Origin: Clostridia bacterium
Lineage (GTDB): Bacteria > Bacillota > Clostridia > Oscillospirales > Acutalibacteraceae
Assembly: GCA_017435665.1 (NCBI GenBank)
Contig: JAFSEP010000063.1
Span: 31,595 to 95,594, forward strand
DNA: 64,000 bases
Reading direction: 5' to 3'
Part shown: positions 53,568 to 62,060 of the stretch, piece by piece
Layout of the letters: the number at the start of each line of letters is the position of its first letter
Numbering within the stretch: the stretch's first letter is position 1
Position numbers and translations under genes: made by a program
Notes under the pieces: model-generated
The model's database searches: none
Told to the model about the DNA's origin: nothing
The model's input: only the letters and a program-made list of their open reading frames with translations

Positions 53568-54836
53568 ATGTTGGCTGTTATTCTTGCAGGCGGTCTCGGC
53601 ACCAGAATGGGAGAGTATTACAAATCTACTCCCAAACCACTGATTAAAATCAACGACAAACCTGTTCTTCAGCATCAAATTGAAATGCTTCGCAAAGAAG
53701 GAATACGGAATTTTTTACTTGTTGTCGGTCATAAATGGGAGCAAATAGAAGAATATTTCGGAAACGGTCAAAAATTCGGTGTTAATATTGAATATTATAT
53801 CGAGGATGAACCTCTGGGTACTGCCGGTGCCTTGCTCAGATTATCTTTTAAAGACGATTTCTTACTTTGCAACGGTGATCTGATTTTTGATTTTTCTTTA
53901 CAATCCATGCTTAATTTTCATAAAGAAAAAAATGCATTGGCTACACTTTTTTGTCATCCCAATTCTCATCCTTATGACAGTACAATTATTCTTACCGATA
54001 AGGACAACCGTGTAATTGACTTTGTTTCCCCTTCTGACAGAAACGGTTATTACCCCAATCTTTGTAATGCCGGAATACACATAATTTCACCCGAGCTTTT
54101 TAATCAAGTCAGTTTAAAAAAATGTAAAGCAAATCTTGACAAAGACGTGCTTCTCCCTGCTCTCAGCACCAATCGGATTTACGCTTATAAGAGCCACGAA
54201 TATGTTCACGATATGGGCACCCCTGAAAGATTAGCTGATGTTGAAGCCGACGTTAAATCAGGCGTTGTCAGTGCTTTACACAGAAGCCAAAAACAGAAAG
54301 CTGTATTTCTTGACCGTGACGGAACGGTTAACGTTCACAAAGGATATATAACTAACCCGAACGAAATTGAAATGCTGCCACACGCTGCCGATGCTATTTC
54401 AAAATTCAACCGACTCGGATACCTCTCAATCATCATCACAAACCAGCCGGTTATTGCTCGTGGAGAATGCACAGAGGAAGAGCTGCGGAACATTCATAAT
54501 TACCTTGAAACTCTGCTCGGTGAAGAAGGCGCATATGTTGACGGTATTTACTATTGTCCTCACCATCCGGACCAAGGATATGAAAACGAAATACCTGAGC
54601 TAAAAATCAAATGCAACTGTCGTAAGCCTAAACCAGGCCTGATTCTCAAAGCTGCCGAGGATTTTAATATTGACCTGAGTAAATCATATATGGTCGGCGA
54701 TTCATCAAGGGATACTCAGGCTGCATTAAATGCGGGTTGTATTCCTGTTTTCTTGTCATCAGACAATAAGTACTGTTCGGACAATATATCGGTTTACCGT
54801 TCGCTGATAAACTTTGCAGAAAAGATAAAGGATTAA
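53568..54836 (+). CDS. Fusion of sugar-1-phosphate nucleotidyltransferase and GmhB-type HAD phosphatase (HddC-GmhB-like)
   Basis: This 422-aa protein joins two enzymes. Residues about 1-230 are a sugar nucleotidyltransferase (LAVILAGGLGTRMGEYYKS, TPKPLIKI, D104 in CNGDLIF). Residues about 243-405 are a HAD-IIIA phosphatase with FLDRDGTVN (D249, D251), TNQP, and VGDSSRDTQAA. The zinc site is C330-x-H332 and C349-x-C351 before RKPKPG, the hallmark of GmhB heptose-1,7-bisphosphate phosphatases. It would therefore dephosphorylate a heptose bisphosphate and activate the product with GTP or another NTP. The ATG at 53568 is 8 nt after GAGG. It complements the HddA-type kinase across the locus. Confidence 0.87.
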   Translation: MLAVILAGGLGTRMGEYYKSTPKPLIKINDKPVLQHQIEMLRKEGIRNFLLVVGHKWEQIEEYFGNGQKFGVNIEYYIEDEPLGTAGALLRLSFKDDFLLCNGDLIFDFSLQSMLNFHKEKNALATLFCHPNSHPYDSTIILTDKDNRVIDFVSPSDRNGYYPNLCNAGIHIISPELFNQVSLKKCKANLDKDVLLPALSTNRIYAYKSHEYVHDMGTPERLADVEADVKSGVVSALHRSQKQKAVFLDRDGTVNVHKGYITNPNEIEMLPHAADAISKFNRLGYLSIIITNQPVIARGECTEEELRNIHNYLETLLGEEGAYVDGIYYCPHHPDQGYENEIPELKIKCNCRKPKPGLILKAAEDFNIDLSKSYMVGDSSRDTQAALNAGCIPVFLSSDNKYCSDNISVYRSLINFAEKIKD

Positions 54837-54840
54837 CACT

Positions 54841-55746
54841 ATGAATATAACTGAAAACATCAAAAATCTCATTTCAGAGCACTTCAATACACATCTGACA
54901 GATATAAAAGAAATAGGCAAGGGTGCAAGCGGACAGGTCTATTGCATACACCTCAGCTCTGCGCCCTATAAAATTGCGGTCAAACTAAGTAAGCATTATG
55001 ACCTGATGAAACAAGAAAAAGAGATGCTTGAATATCTTAAACCCAGAGTTGCATATCAAGTACCCGAAACGTATTTCATCGGTCAGGATGGCGAAGTTGC
55101 GTTTCTTGTTATGGAGTTTATCAGCGGAATAAGCGGTAACAGTAAAAAGATGCTGCTTTTGCCAAAAAAGAAGCATCTTGCCGATAGCATAATTAACTCT
55201 CTTACAGAAACACAGAAAACCACTTCAGATAAATTCGGTTCCTACAATAACCCTGAATATAACAGTTGGAAGGAATACTATTCAGCATTTTTCTCAAAGA
55301 TATATTCTTTTTCAAAGGAACAGTTTAATGACGGCAAATTAAGCAAAACTGTCATTGACGCCCTTGAACTGATCAGTGAAAACTTCGATAAAATTTTTAA
55401 AGAAGATATAAAAAAGTCCTATTTATGTCACGGAGATTTCTGGATGTGCAATATGCTCATTGACTTTAAAAAAGGAGAGCTTTCCGCTGTCCTCGACCCT
55501 TTCAACGTTATATGGGCAGAGCCTGAATATGAGCTTTTCGCCCTGACTCTCGGATACGGAAAAATGCTGAAGCTTTATGAAAACTATAAAAGTAAATGCA
55601 AAGTATCAGAATATTGCGATTTAAAGATTGAGCTGTATGCACTCTGCAATGAACTGGATTGGTATATGCGGCTAGGGAGCATAAGTCACGACTATCTTGA
55701 ATACAGGGCAGAAAGATTAAAAAAAGAATTCAAAAAAACACATTAA
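54841..55746 (+). CDS. Aminoglycoside phosphotransferase/fructosamine kinase-like kinase
   Basis: This is a protein-kinase-like small-molecule kinase of the APH superfamily (301 aa). Visible are a glycine-rich KGASGQVYCIHL loop, the AVKLS lysine, the catalytic HGDFWMCN (H-x-D with the Asn ligand), and the metal-binding DPFN aspartate followed by WAEPEYELFAL. The WAEPEYEL ending resembles fructosamine-kinase-type members. It lies 4 nt after the NTase-HAD fusion in the same transcript. A role as a sugar or amino-sugar kinase feeding the NDP-sugar pathway is likely; antibiotic resistance is not indicated. Confidence 0.8.
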   Translation: MNITENIKNLISEHFNTHLTDIKEIGKGASGQVYCIHLSSAPYKIAVKLSKHYDLMKQEKEMLEYLKPRVAYQVPETYFIGQDGEVAFLVMEFISGISGNSKKMLLLPKKKHLADSIINSLTETQKTTSDKFGSYNNPEYNSWKEYYSAFFSKIYSFSKEQFNDGKLSKTVIDALELISENFDKIFKEDIKKSYLCHGDFWMCNMLIDFKKGELSAVLDPFNVIWAEPEYELFALTLGYGKMLKLYENYKSKCKVSEYCDLKIELYALCNELDWYMRLGSISHDYLEYRAERLKKEFKKTH

Positions 55747-55772
55747 AAAGTCGGCTGATTCAGCCGACTTTT
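55746..55772. terminator. Bidirectional terminator between the glycan kinase and TRAP permease
   Basis: AAAAGTCGGCTGA pairs with TCAGCCGACTTTT almost perfectly, with U-runs in both directions. The flanking genes converge. Confidence 0.9.
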
Positions 55773-55789
55773 GTTTCTGTAATTCATTT

Positions 55790-57745
55790 TTACGCCTGAG
55801 ATACTACTGCGTGAGAATTTCTTTTCCTTAAAATCTGAATAACTGCCACAACAGCAACAAGTGCAAGACCGATACTGTCGGTTACGATTCCTGGATAGAT
55901 AAGTAACAAACCACCGACTGCACTGATAACACGCTCATACCAAGACATTTTACACAAGAAGTAGCCTTCCAATGCGGCGGAAACGCCGAATATACCTACA
56001 AATGAGGTGATACAGATGAGAACAACTTCCCATGCATTTGTGTCAATAAACAGCATTGCAGGGTTAAGAGCAAATACATAGGGAACTATGAATGCACCGA
56101 TAGCAAGCTTCGTTGCGGTAAATGCTGTTTTCATGGGGTTTGCCTGAGCAATCGCCGCACCTGCATATGCCGCAAGAGCAACGGGCGGTGTAAGGTCAGC
56201 AACTATACCGAAGTAGAATACGAAGAAGTGTGCCGCAATCATAGGAACGCCCATCTCAACAAGAATGGGTGCGCAGGTCGCAGCCATAATACAGTAGTTA
56301 GCAGTTGTGGGAACACCCATACCCAGAACAATACAGCAAAGCATCGTAAGGAACAATGCAATAATTATCTGATTACCTGCAAGTGAAACAATACCGTTGA
56401 AGAGCTTATAAGCAAGACCTGTTGTACCGATAATACCGGCAATCATTCCTGCAACACCGCAGGCCGCAGCTACGGTAATCATACCCTGTCCGCCTGCTGC
56501 AAGAGCTTCAAGCAAACGCTTGGGTGTGATTCTGTGTTCTTTATTAAACAAGCTGACCACAATGGCAACAACAATAGCAATGGCTGCTGCATATGCGATT
56601 GAACGGGTGCTCGTACCTACAAGGTAGATAAGAAGAATCAGGGGTAAAAGAAGATAGCTCTGCTTGAGCAGGGGCTTTAAACGGGGTAATTCTTCCTTTG
56701 TAAGACCCTTGAGACCTTCTTTTTTTGCCTCTAAATGAACTGCAATAAACACGCCTGCAAAATAAAGAACAGCAGGGAGAATAGCCTTAACAACGATGTT
56801 TGAATACGGTACACCGACAGTTTCTGCCATAAGGAAGGCAGCTGCACCCATAATCGGAGGCATAATCTGTCCGCCTGTTGATGCTGATGCTTCTGCAGCT
56901 GCAGCAAACTCGGGCTTATAGCCTGTACGCTTCATAAGAGGAATTGTTACGGCACCTGAGCCAACCGTGTTTGCAACAGAAGAACCCGAAACCATACCTT
57001 CGAGAGCCGAGGCTACAACAGCAACCTTTGCAGGACCGCCTGAGAAGCGACCAACAAGCGCATTTGCTATATTGATAAAGAAATCAGCAATACCTGTACG
57101 CTCAAGAAATGCACCGAAAATGATAAACATTACAATATACTTCGAGCATACATTAATCGGGGTTGAAAGTATACCCTCCTTAGAATAGAAAAGTACACGG
57201 ACGTTCTCTGTAATTCTGGCAATAATGCTCGGGTTTGTTGAACCCCAGATAAGAGCATAGACCAACAAAACGCTCGCAACGATAAGAATAGGAAGACCAA
57301 CGCTTCTTCTGCAAAGCTCTGCGAGACAAAGAATACCTATAACACCGATTGCAACCTCAAGTGAGGTAATCTTGAATCTTGAAACGATTTCGGTTGCATT
57401 TATTGTGAAATACAAGAATGCGCCCGTACCTGCAAGCATAAGAATTATGTCGTACCACGGCATATGGTTAACCTTCTGAACTCCCTTTTTTGCAGGGAAT
57501 ACGAGATATCCGATAAACATTATAAATGCCATAAACGAGGTCAGACGAATTTCGTCAAGCCAAGTTGCAACGAGGGTAACATAAATGCAGAACACCGAGA
57601 AAAGAGCAAGTATGCAGGTGACAATCCATTTCGGTGTACCTTCCCAGATACGTGTGTTTGACTCACGGTCAAACTTTTTCATAACTTCATCAAGCCCCAT
57701 TGCTTCCTGTGTTTCGGGAACATTCTTTTTCTTTAAAAATCCCAT
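55790..57745 (-). CDS. TAXI-type TRAP transporter, fused permease (4TM plus 12TM)
   Basis: This is a sodium- or proton-coupled TRAP permease in which the small and large membrane subunits are fused. At 651 aa it has a soluble N-terminus, a first group of about four helices, and a DctM-like part with characteristic segments: EGMVSGSSVANTVGSGAVTIPLMKR (given in part), ASTGGQIMPPIMGAAAFLM, GMGVPTTANYCIMA, and DLTPPVALAAYAGAAIA. The ATG at 57745 is 7 nt after AAGGAGG. It lies 88 nt downstream of the TAXI binding-protein gene with a hairpin between them. The substrate is unknown; TAXI systems often carry organic acids. Confidence 0.93.
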   Translation of the reverse strand: MGFLKKKNVPETQEAMGLDEVMKKFDRESNTRIWEGTPKWIVTCILALFSVFCIYVTLVATWLDEIRLTSFMAFIMFIGYLVFPAKKGVQKVNHMPWYDIILMLAGTGAFLYFTINATEIVSRFKITSLEVAIGVIGILCLAELCRRSVGLPILIVASVLLVYALIWGSTNPSIIARITENVRVLFYSKEGILSTPINVCSKYIVMFIIFGAFLERTGIADFFINIANALVGRFSGGPAKVAVVASALEGMVSGSSVANTVGSGAVTIPLMKRTGYKPEFAAAAEASASTGGQIMPPIMGAAAFLMAETVGVPYSNIVVKAILPAVLYFAGVFIAVHLEAKKEGLKGLTKEELPRLKPLLKQSYLLLPLILLIYLVGTSTRSIAYAAAIAIVVAIVVSLFNKEHRITPKRLLEALAAGGQGMITVAAACGVAGMIAGIIGTTGLAYKLFNGIVSLAGNQIIIALFLTMLCCIVLGMGVPTTANYCIMAATCAPILVEMGVPMIAAHFFVFYFGIVADLTPPVALAAYAGAAIAQANPMKTAFTATKLAIGAFIVPYVFALNPAMLFIDTNAWEVVLICITSFVGIFGVSAALEGYFLCKMSWYERVISAVGGLLLIYPGIVTDSIGLALVAVVAVIQILRKRNSHAVVSQA

Positions 57746-57785
57746 ATAGGAGCCTCCTTGTAACCGATAATTTAAACACAAAAAT

Positions 57786-57810
57786 GGCTGCAGTTGGTTC
57801 GACTGCAGCC
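57786..57810 (-). terminator. Intercistronic hairpin between TRAP binding protein and permease
   Basis: GGCTGCAGT pairs perfectly with ACTGCAGCC. On the minus strand ATTTTGTGTTT follows, a weak U-run. It probably protects or attenuates so that the binding protein exceeds the permease. Confidence 0.65.
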
Positions 57811-57833
57811 GATAACATTAACTAAACTGAATA

Positions 57834-58796
57834 TTACTTAGCTTCAACTGTGATGCCCTTTTCTGCGAAGTACTTAGCTGCACCTGCGTGGAAGGGAGCT
57901 GTCATACCGTCTGTTGCATTTTCAAGTGAAAGCTCTGCACCCTTTGCGTGAGCCTTTGTGATAGCATCTGCATTATCAAAGATAGCCTTTGTGATGTTGT
58001 ATACATCATCTTCCGATGCGGAAGCACTTACGATAAGAGTAGCCTTAACCGTAACAGTTGTAACATCCTCATCCTGACCGTCATAAGTCTTTGCGGGGAT
58101 CTGATATGTTGTGTAATACGGTGATGATGCCATAAGCTTGTCAGCGATATCGCCGTCGATGGGAACAAGGTATGCGTCAGCTGATGTGCAAAGCTCCTGG
58201 ATAGCGGGTGTGGGAGCGCCTGCAACGATGAATGCAGCGTCAATCTTCTTATCCTTGAGAGCATCTGCTGAATCAGCAAATGACTGATACTGAGGAACGA
58301 TATCTTTTTCTGTCATACCTGCAGCAGCAAGAACGTCAACTGCGTTGAAATAAACGCCTGAGCCTGCAGCACCGATTGAAACTCTCTTGCCTTTAAGATC
58401 AGCAACTGACTTGATAGCGGGATCCATTGTAACAAGCTGAACTGCTTCTGCATAAAGACCGCCGATAACACGGAATGAGTCAACCTTGCCGTCTTCTTCA
58501 AATGTACGTGAGCCTTCCCATGCATAAGCCATAACGTCTGACTGAACAGTACCGAGCTGGTAGTTGCCTGTTGCAATACCGAGAATATTAGCCTTTGAGC
58601 CGTCTGTTGAAACAACGTTTACAGTAACACCGGTAGCAGTCTTAATCTGATTGCCGAGAATTCCGCCGTAACCGTAATATGTACCTGATGTACCACCTGT
58701 ACCCATTGTCATTGCTGTGCCACCGTTACCGCCGCAAGCAGCAAATGTAAGCATTACTAATGCTACAACCATTAAGATAGAAATAAAACGTTTCAT
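57834..58796 (-). CDS. TAXI family TRAP transporter solute-binding lipoprotein
   Basis: This is the extracytoplasmic receptor of the TRAP system. The signal sequence ends in a lipobox with C21 (TFAACGGNGG), so the protein is membrane-tethered. The mature part shows the TAXI pattern: MGTGGTSGTYYGYGG at the N-terminus, a central RVSIGAAGSGVYFNAVDVL, and KKIDAAFIVAGAPTPAI. Length (320 aa) is standard. GGAGG precedes the ATG, and a good promoter lies upstream. It is first in a two-gene operon with the fused permease. Confidence 0.94.
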   Translation of the reverse strand: MKRFISILMVVALVMLTFAACGGNGGTAMTMGTGGTSGTYYGYGGILGNQIKTATGVTVNVVSTDGSKANILGIATGNYQLGTVQSDVMAYAWEGSRTFEEDGKVDSFRVIGGLYAEAVQLVTMDPAIKSVADLKGKRVSIGAAGSGVYFNAVDVLAAAGMTEKDIVPQYQSFADSADALKDKKIDAAFIVAGAPTPAIQELCTSADAYLVPIDGDIADKLMASSPYYTTYQIPAKTYDGQDEDVTTVTVKATLIVSASASEDDVYNITKAIFDNADAITKAHAKGAELSLENATDGMTAPFHAGAAKYFAEKGITVEAK

Positions 58797-58843
58797 AATG
58801 TTTTTCCTCCTTGAAAACTATGAAATAAAATTTATTGCTTTAA

Positions 58844-58872
58844 ATTATACAATAAAAAAAATCATTTTGCAA
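58844..58872 (-). promoter_or_regulatory. Predicted promoter of the TRAP operon
   Basis: On the minus strand, TTGCAA (58872-58867), a 17-nt spacer and TATAAT (58849-58844) lie about 48 nt upstream of the binding-protein gene, in a very AT-rich stretch. Confidence 0.8.
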
Positions 58873-58976
58873 GTAAATAATATAAAATATGTAAAAAAAA
58901 TTGTATAAACCCACTCAATTTCGTGTTTTTATACATTTTTTGGGATAATAATACATAATTTGCTCATAAAATGAAT

Positions 58977-59429
58977 TTATATTCTTACTTTAACAACGAT
59001 TTTTCTGGCCTTTTCAGGCTTTTCACCAAAGCAAAGACCCGGTTTATGTGCATCCCAAGGGAAAAATATGCCGTATTCCCCTGCTTCAATAACACAAATT
59101 GATGCTTTTTCATAGTCATCAAAAAACACGATGTCCTCTTTATACTCACAGCTTTCCTTCATATTTGATATATCAGCAACCATCATAACCTCTGTACCTG
59201 AGACTATATACTGAATATCAATATAGTTTCTGTGCCCTTCAAAAGCACTTTCTTCAGGTAGCTTTGTTTCGTATTCCTGAATAAATGCAAACAGATTTCT
59301 GCCGTCAATTTCATAAGTTCCGACAGGCAGATTTTCCTTCACGGCTTTCTTGATAAAATCAAACGCAGCTTCAAACCTTTCGTTAGAACCGTAATATGTT
59401 CCGCAGTTTTTTAATGTGTCAACTATCAT
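58977..59429 (-). CDS. YhcH/YjgK/YiaL family protein
   Basis: This 150-aa cupin-like (DUF386) protein belongs to a family found in sugar-catabolism operons and sometimes proposed as sugar anomerase or isomerase. The family pattern is clear: AFDFIKKAVKENLPVGTYEIDG, the FEGHRNYIDIQYIVSG core with metal-binding H and E, and the FFPWDAHKPGLC histidine region. Length is typical. It follows the DUF1349 gene by 20 nt and is the last gene of the alpha-galactosidase operon, consistent with processing released sugars. Confidence 0.92.
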   Translation of the reverse strand: MIVDTLKNCGTYYGSNERFEAAFDFIKKAVKENLPVGTYEIDGRNLFAFIQEYETKLPEESAFEGHRNYIDIQYIVSGTEVMMVADISNMKESCEYKEDIVFFDDYEKASICVIEAGEYGIFFPWDAHKPGLCFGEKPEKARKIVVKVRI

Positions 59430-59449
59430 CCTGTTCTCCTTTTCTTTTT

Positions 59450-60061
59450 TTAATATTCTTCATCAGGCTGCTGTCCGTTGTGTGCGAGCCATTTACATTC
59501 GGTAATTTCCATATTCGTAAAGATAGCTCTGAATGATGAGTCTTCGGGACTGCAGGCATAAACACCAAACTGAATTTTACCTCCGCCGTTCCACATATGA
59601 CATACACGCATCTGTCTGAAGGTTACGCCGTCATCGGAGCATTCAAGGCAATAGTCATCTTCTCTGCGGCTGAATCTGTACCACATTGATTTTGTGTCAG
59701 CATCGATTTCTGTTGTCGCCCAATCAGAATACCCGTTATTTGTTACAACGCTTCCAAGATGCTGATATTCTTCGTTTTCATATTCAATCGAAGCCTTCAG
59801 CCAGTTATCGCTGTCAAGATACATTACTATACCGCACTGGTCGAAACGGTGCTTGCTTTCAAACTCGGTTTTCACTACAAATGAAAAATACTTTTCATCG
59901 GTTTCCGTCTGAAAAACGGGAGCATTATCATTTCTGAAATGATAATAGGTTCTCTGCCACAAATCCGTGTGAGGATTTGTTATAATTTCAATTTTTTCAT
60001 CGCTTGCCGTATACTCAGACGGCTCTCTTGTCCATTTAAAGCTCTTAATATCGAATTTCAT
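59450..60061 (-). CDS. DUF1349 family protein (YesU-like)
   Basis: This 203-aa protein matches the DUF1349 (regulation of enolase-like, concanavalin-type jelly-roll) family. It contains TDLWQRTYYHFRNDNAP, the strand FSFVVKTEFESKHRFDQCGIV, SDNWLKASIEYENE and FGVYACSPEDSSFRAIF. There is no signal peptide, so it is probably cytoplasmic. Members occur in carbohydrate operons but their activity is unknown. It lies 27 nt behind the alpha-galactosidase gene and 20 nt before the YhcH gene. Confidence 0.88.
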   Translation of the reverse strand: MKFDIKSFKWTREPSEYTASDEKIEIITNPHTDLWQRTYYHFRNDNAPVFQTETDEKYFSFVVKTEFESKHRFDQCGIVMYLDSDNWLKASIEYENEEYQHLGSVVTNNGYSDWATTEIDADTKSMWYRFSRREDDYCLECSDDGVTFRQMRVCHMWNGGGKIQFGVYACSPEDSSFRAIFTNMEITECKWLAHNGQQPDEEY

Positions 60062-60088
60062 AAAACACCCCTATAACAATTTTACTGT

Positions 60089-61930
60089 TCAGCCCTTTTC
60101 GATAATATAGCATCTGCTTCTGAAATCTGCATCAAGGCTGCTTCCGAATTCCTTCTTTATCTTACGGTTTTTAAGATATTTTTCAACGGGAGGATTTGCA
60201 CCGTTACCGAAGGTGTGCGCAATAAGTATACCTTCGTTTTCCGTCTCTCTGAAAACAATCTGATATCCCTCCGGCTTACTGTAATCCTCAACGGTACATT
60301 CAATCACACTTGTAAAGCCATCCTTTATAATATGCCTGATTTCTCCGTAAAATTCAACAGCATCAAGAACCGTCTGCCAATTTTCATCAGGAAGATCAAA
60401 TATTTCACCGCTGATGCAAAGACGTCCCAGAAAACCGGATATAAGACTGTACCGTGTTCTGTGGATATCGTCATCCGCCCTGAGCACAGCCCATATCTGG
60501 CTTTGTGACGGCTTAATTAACCGATGCAAATTTGCCGCAATTATCGGAATGCTCAGGCATTCGTGAGCATCAGAAAAACTCGCCTGAGAGCAGAGCTCCA
60601 TTGTTGACGGCTCAAGCCTGTGACCGCCGCTTGCGCAGTTTTCTATAACAAGCTCCGGCATCTGTTCCTTAATACGCCTGAAATAGCTCTGGCTTGCAAG
60701 AGTATACTGACGTAGTCCCTCACCGAGACTTTCCGCACCGTCACAGCCAACACCTATATTCTCATTATAATCTATCTTCAGATAGCCGTATCCGCTGTCA
60801 CGCAGAAGTCCTATTACCTTTTTGTCAAGATATTCTATGCACCATTCATCACGAAGATCTAAAAATCTGTGCCCCGATACGTTAAGAGGTACCCCCATAC
60901 GTGAAACAAGGTGCTCGGTTTCGCCGTAAATACGTGAGCGTGGAGCAACGTTTTCCATTTCAAACCATATTCCGGGAATGAGACCGTAGGATTTTATCAT
61001 ATCGCATACGGGTCTGAGACCACGGGGGAACAGCTCCTTGCTGACATTCCAGTCCCCGATGGTATCCCACCAATCAATCCCCTCTTCCTTGTACCATCCG
61101 CAGTCCATCACCAGATACTTTATACCGCTTCCCTGCAGCTTTCTTGCAGTCTTTTCAAGATTTTCTGTTGTGGGATTGCCCCAAGAGGTACAATACTCAT
61201 TAAAGATTACGGGCAAATCCGCATCGACGGGAGAAATGTCCGGATTCTGCGCCTTTACAAGCAAATAACATACCCTCTCAAGAGAATCGGCAACTGCCAC
61301 AACAGCTTTGGGTGAAACAAAGCTCTCGCCGGGTAAAATATCCTTGCACCAATGACCGTAATCAAAATCGGCAAGTCCGCCTGTAAGTATCAACGGCTCG
61401 GTATGACGGAACAGTTCAATCTGCCAGCTTGACGGACAGTAAAGCTGTGCACCGATAAATTCACCATCTTCACTGTTTTCAAGAGCAACAAACGGAAACC
61501 ACTTACGAACAGGCATTGAGCCTATCTGACCGAATTTCTCAATTCTTACACCGTGGCCACTCCAGGAGCGTTCCATATTAAGCTGTGTCAGCTTCTGGGT
61601 CAAGAGCTTACCCTCAGCACTCCAGAACGACGTGGCTCGGTGCAATATGTCTGCGGTGATATCTTCAATGCAGAAGGATGAAAGCATTTCAAGAGTCACA
61701 ACGGAATCCGAACTGTTTTCAAATTCCGTAAAGCACTCATAAACACCGTTTTTCTTAATATGATAAGCAGTAACCGTGAAGCCGTCACTCGACTTATATA
61801 TACTTTTATCTCTGTCACAAGAAATCAGTTCACATTTTTCAACGCTGTCACTTTCAGCCATTGAAATACCGTTTGTAAAGTGTCCGCTGTAACCGTCACC
61901 ACGAACCTTGAACTGAATACCGAATTTCAT
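60089..61930 (-). CDS. GH36-type alpha-galactosidase, cytoplasmic
   Basis: This glycosidase of the GH-D clan releases terminal alpha-galactose (or a related alpha-linked sugar). The central TIM barrel shows YLVMDCGWYK, IPGIWFEMENV, the nucleophile D387 in YLKIDYNE, VIENCASGGHR, and the acid/base D454 in SFSDAHE. An N-terminal beta-sandwich and a C-terminal beta domain flank it. At 613 aa it is shorter than the 720-740 aa GH36 enzymes, and it lacks a signal peptide. The ATG at 61930 is 8 nt after AAAGGA, rather than the adjacent 61939. It leads an operon with DUF1349 and YhcH genes. Confidence 0.9.
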   Translation of the reverse strand: MKFGIQFKVRGDGYSGHFTNGISMAESDSVEKCELISCDRDKSIYKSSDGFTVTAYHIKKNGVYECFTEFENSSDSVVTLEMLSSFCIEDITADILHRATSFWSAEGKLLTQKLTQLNMERSWSGHGVRIEKFGQIGSMPVRKWFPFVALENSEDGEFIGAQLYCPSSWQIELFRHTEPLILTGGLADFDYGHWCKDILPGESFVSPKAVVAVADSLERVCYLLVKAQNPDISPVDADLPVIFNEYCTSWGNPTTENLEKTARKLQGSGIKYLVMDCGWYKEEGIDWWDTIGDWNVSKELFPRGLRPVCDMIKSYGLIPGIWFEMENVAPRSRIYGETEHLVSRMGVPLNVSGHRFLDLRDEWCIEYLDKKVIGLLRDSGYGYLKIDYNENIGVGCDGAESLGEGLRQYTLASQSYFRRIKEQMPELVIENCASGGHRLEPSTMELCSQASFSDAHECLSIPIIAANLHRLIKPSQSQIWAVLRADDDIHRTRYSLISGFLGRLCISGEIFDLPDENWQTVLDAVEFYGEIRHIIKDGFTSVIECTVEDYSKPEGYQIVFRETENEGILIAHTFGNGANPPVEKYLKNRKIKKEFGSSLDADFRSRCYIIEKG

Positions 61931-61963
61931 AACCGACATCCTTTCAGATTTTCTGTTTTGATA

Positions 61964-61992
61964 ATTATACCATACATAACGGCATTTTACAA
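61964..61992 (-). promoter_or_regulatory. Predicted promoter of the alpha-galactosidase operon
   Basis: On the minus strand, TTGTAA (61992-61987), a 17-nt spacer and TATAAT (61969-61964) are present. No obvious operator palindrome was found. Confidence 0.8.
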
Positions 61993-62011
61993 CGGCAGAA
62001 AACGCAAAAAA

Positions 62012-62040
62012 CAGCCTTATCCCGAGAACGGATAAGGCTG
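62012..62040 (-). terminator. Terminator of the esterase gene
   Basis: CAGCCTTATC (62012-62021) pairs with GATAAGGCTG (62031-62040). On the minus strand TTTTTTGCG follows. Confidence 0.9.
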
Positions 62041-62060
62041 CCGTCAGTTTGTTTCAATTA

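Noticed and set aside
54841-55746. Aminoglycoside resistance gene
   Set aside because: The APH fold is shared by many sugar kinases; context and the WAEPEYEL ending favour a sugar-kinase role.
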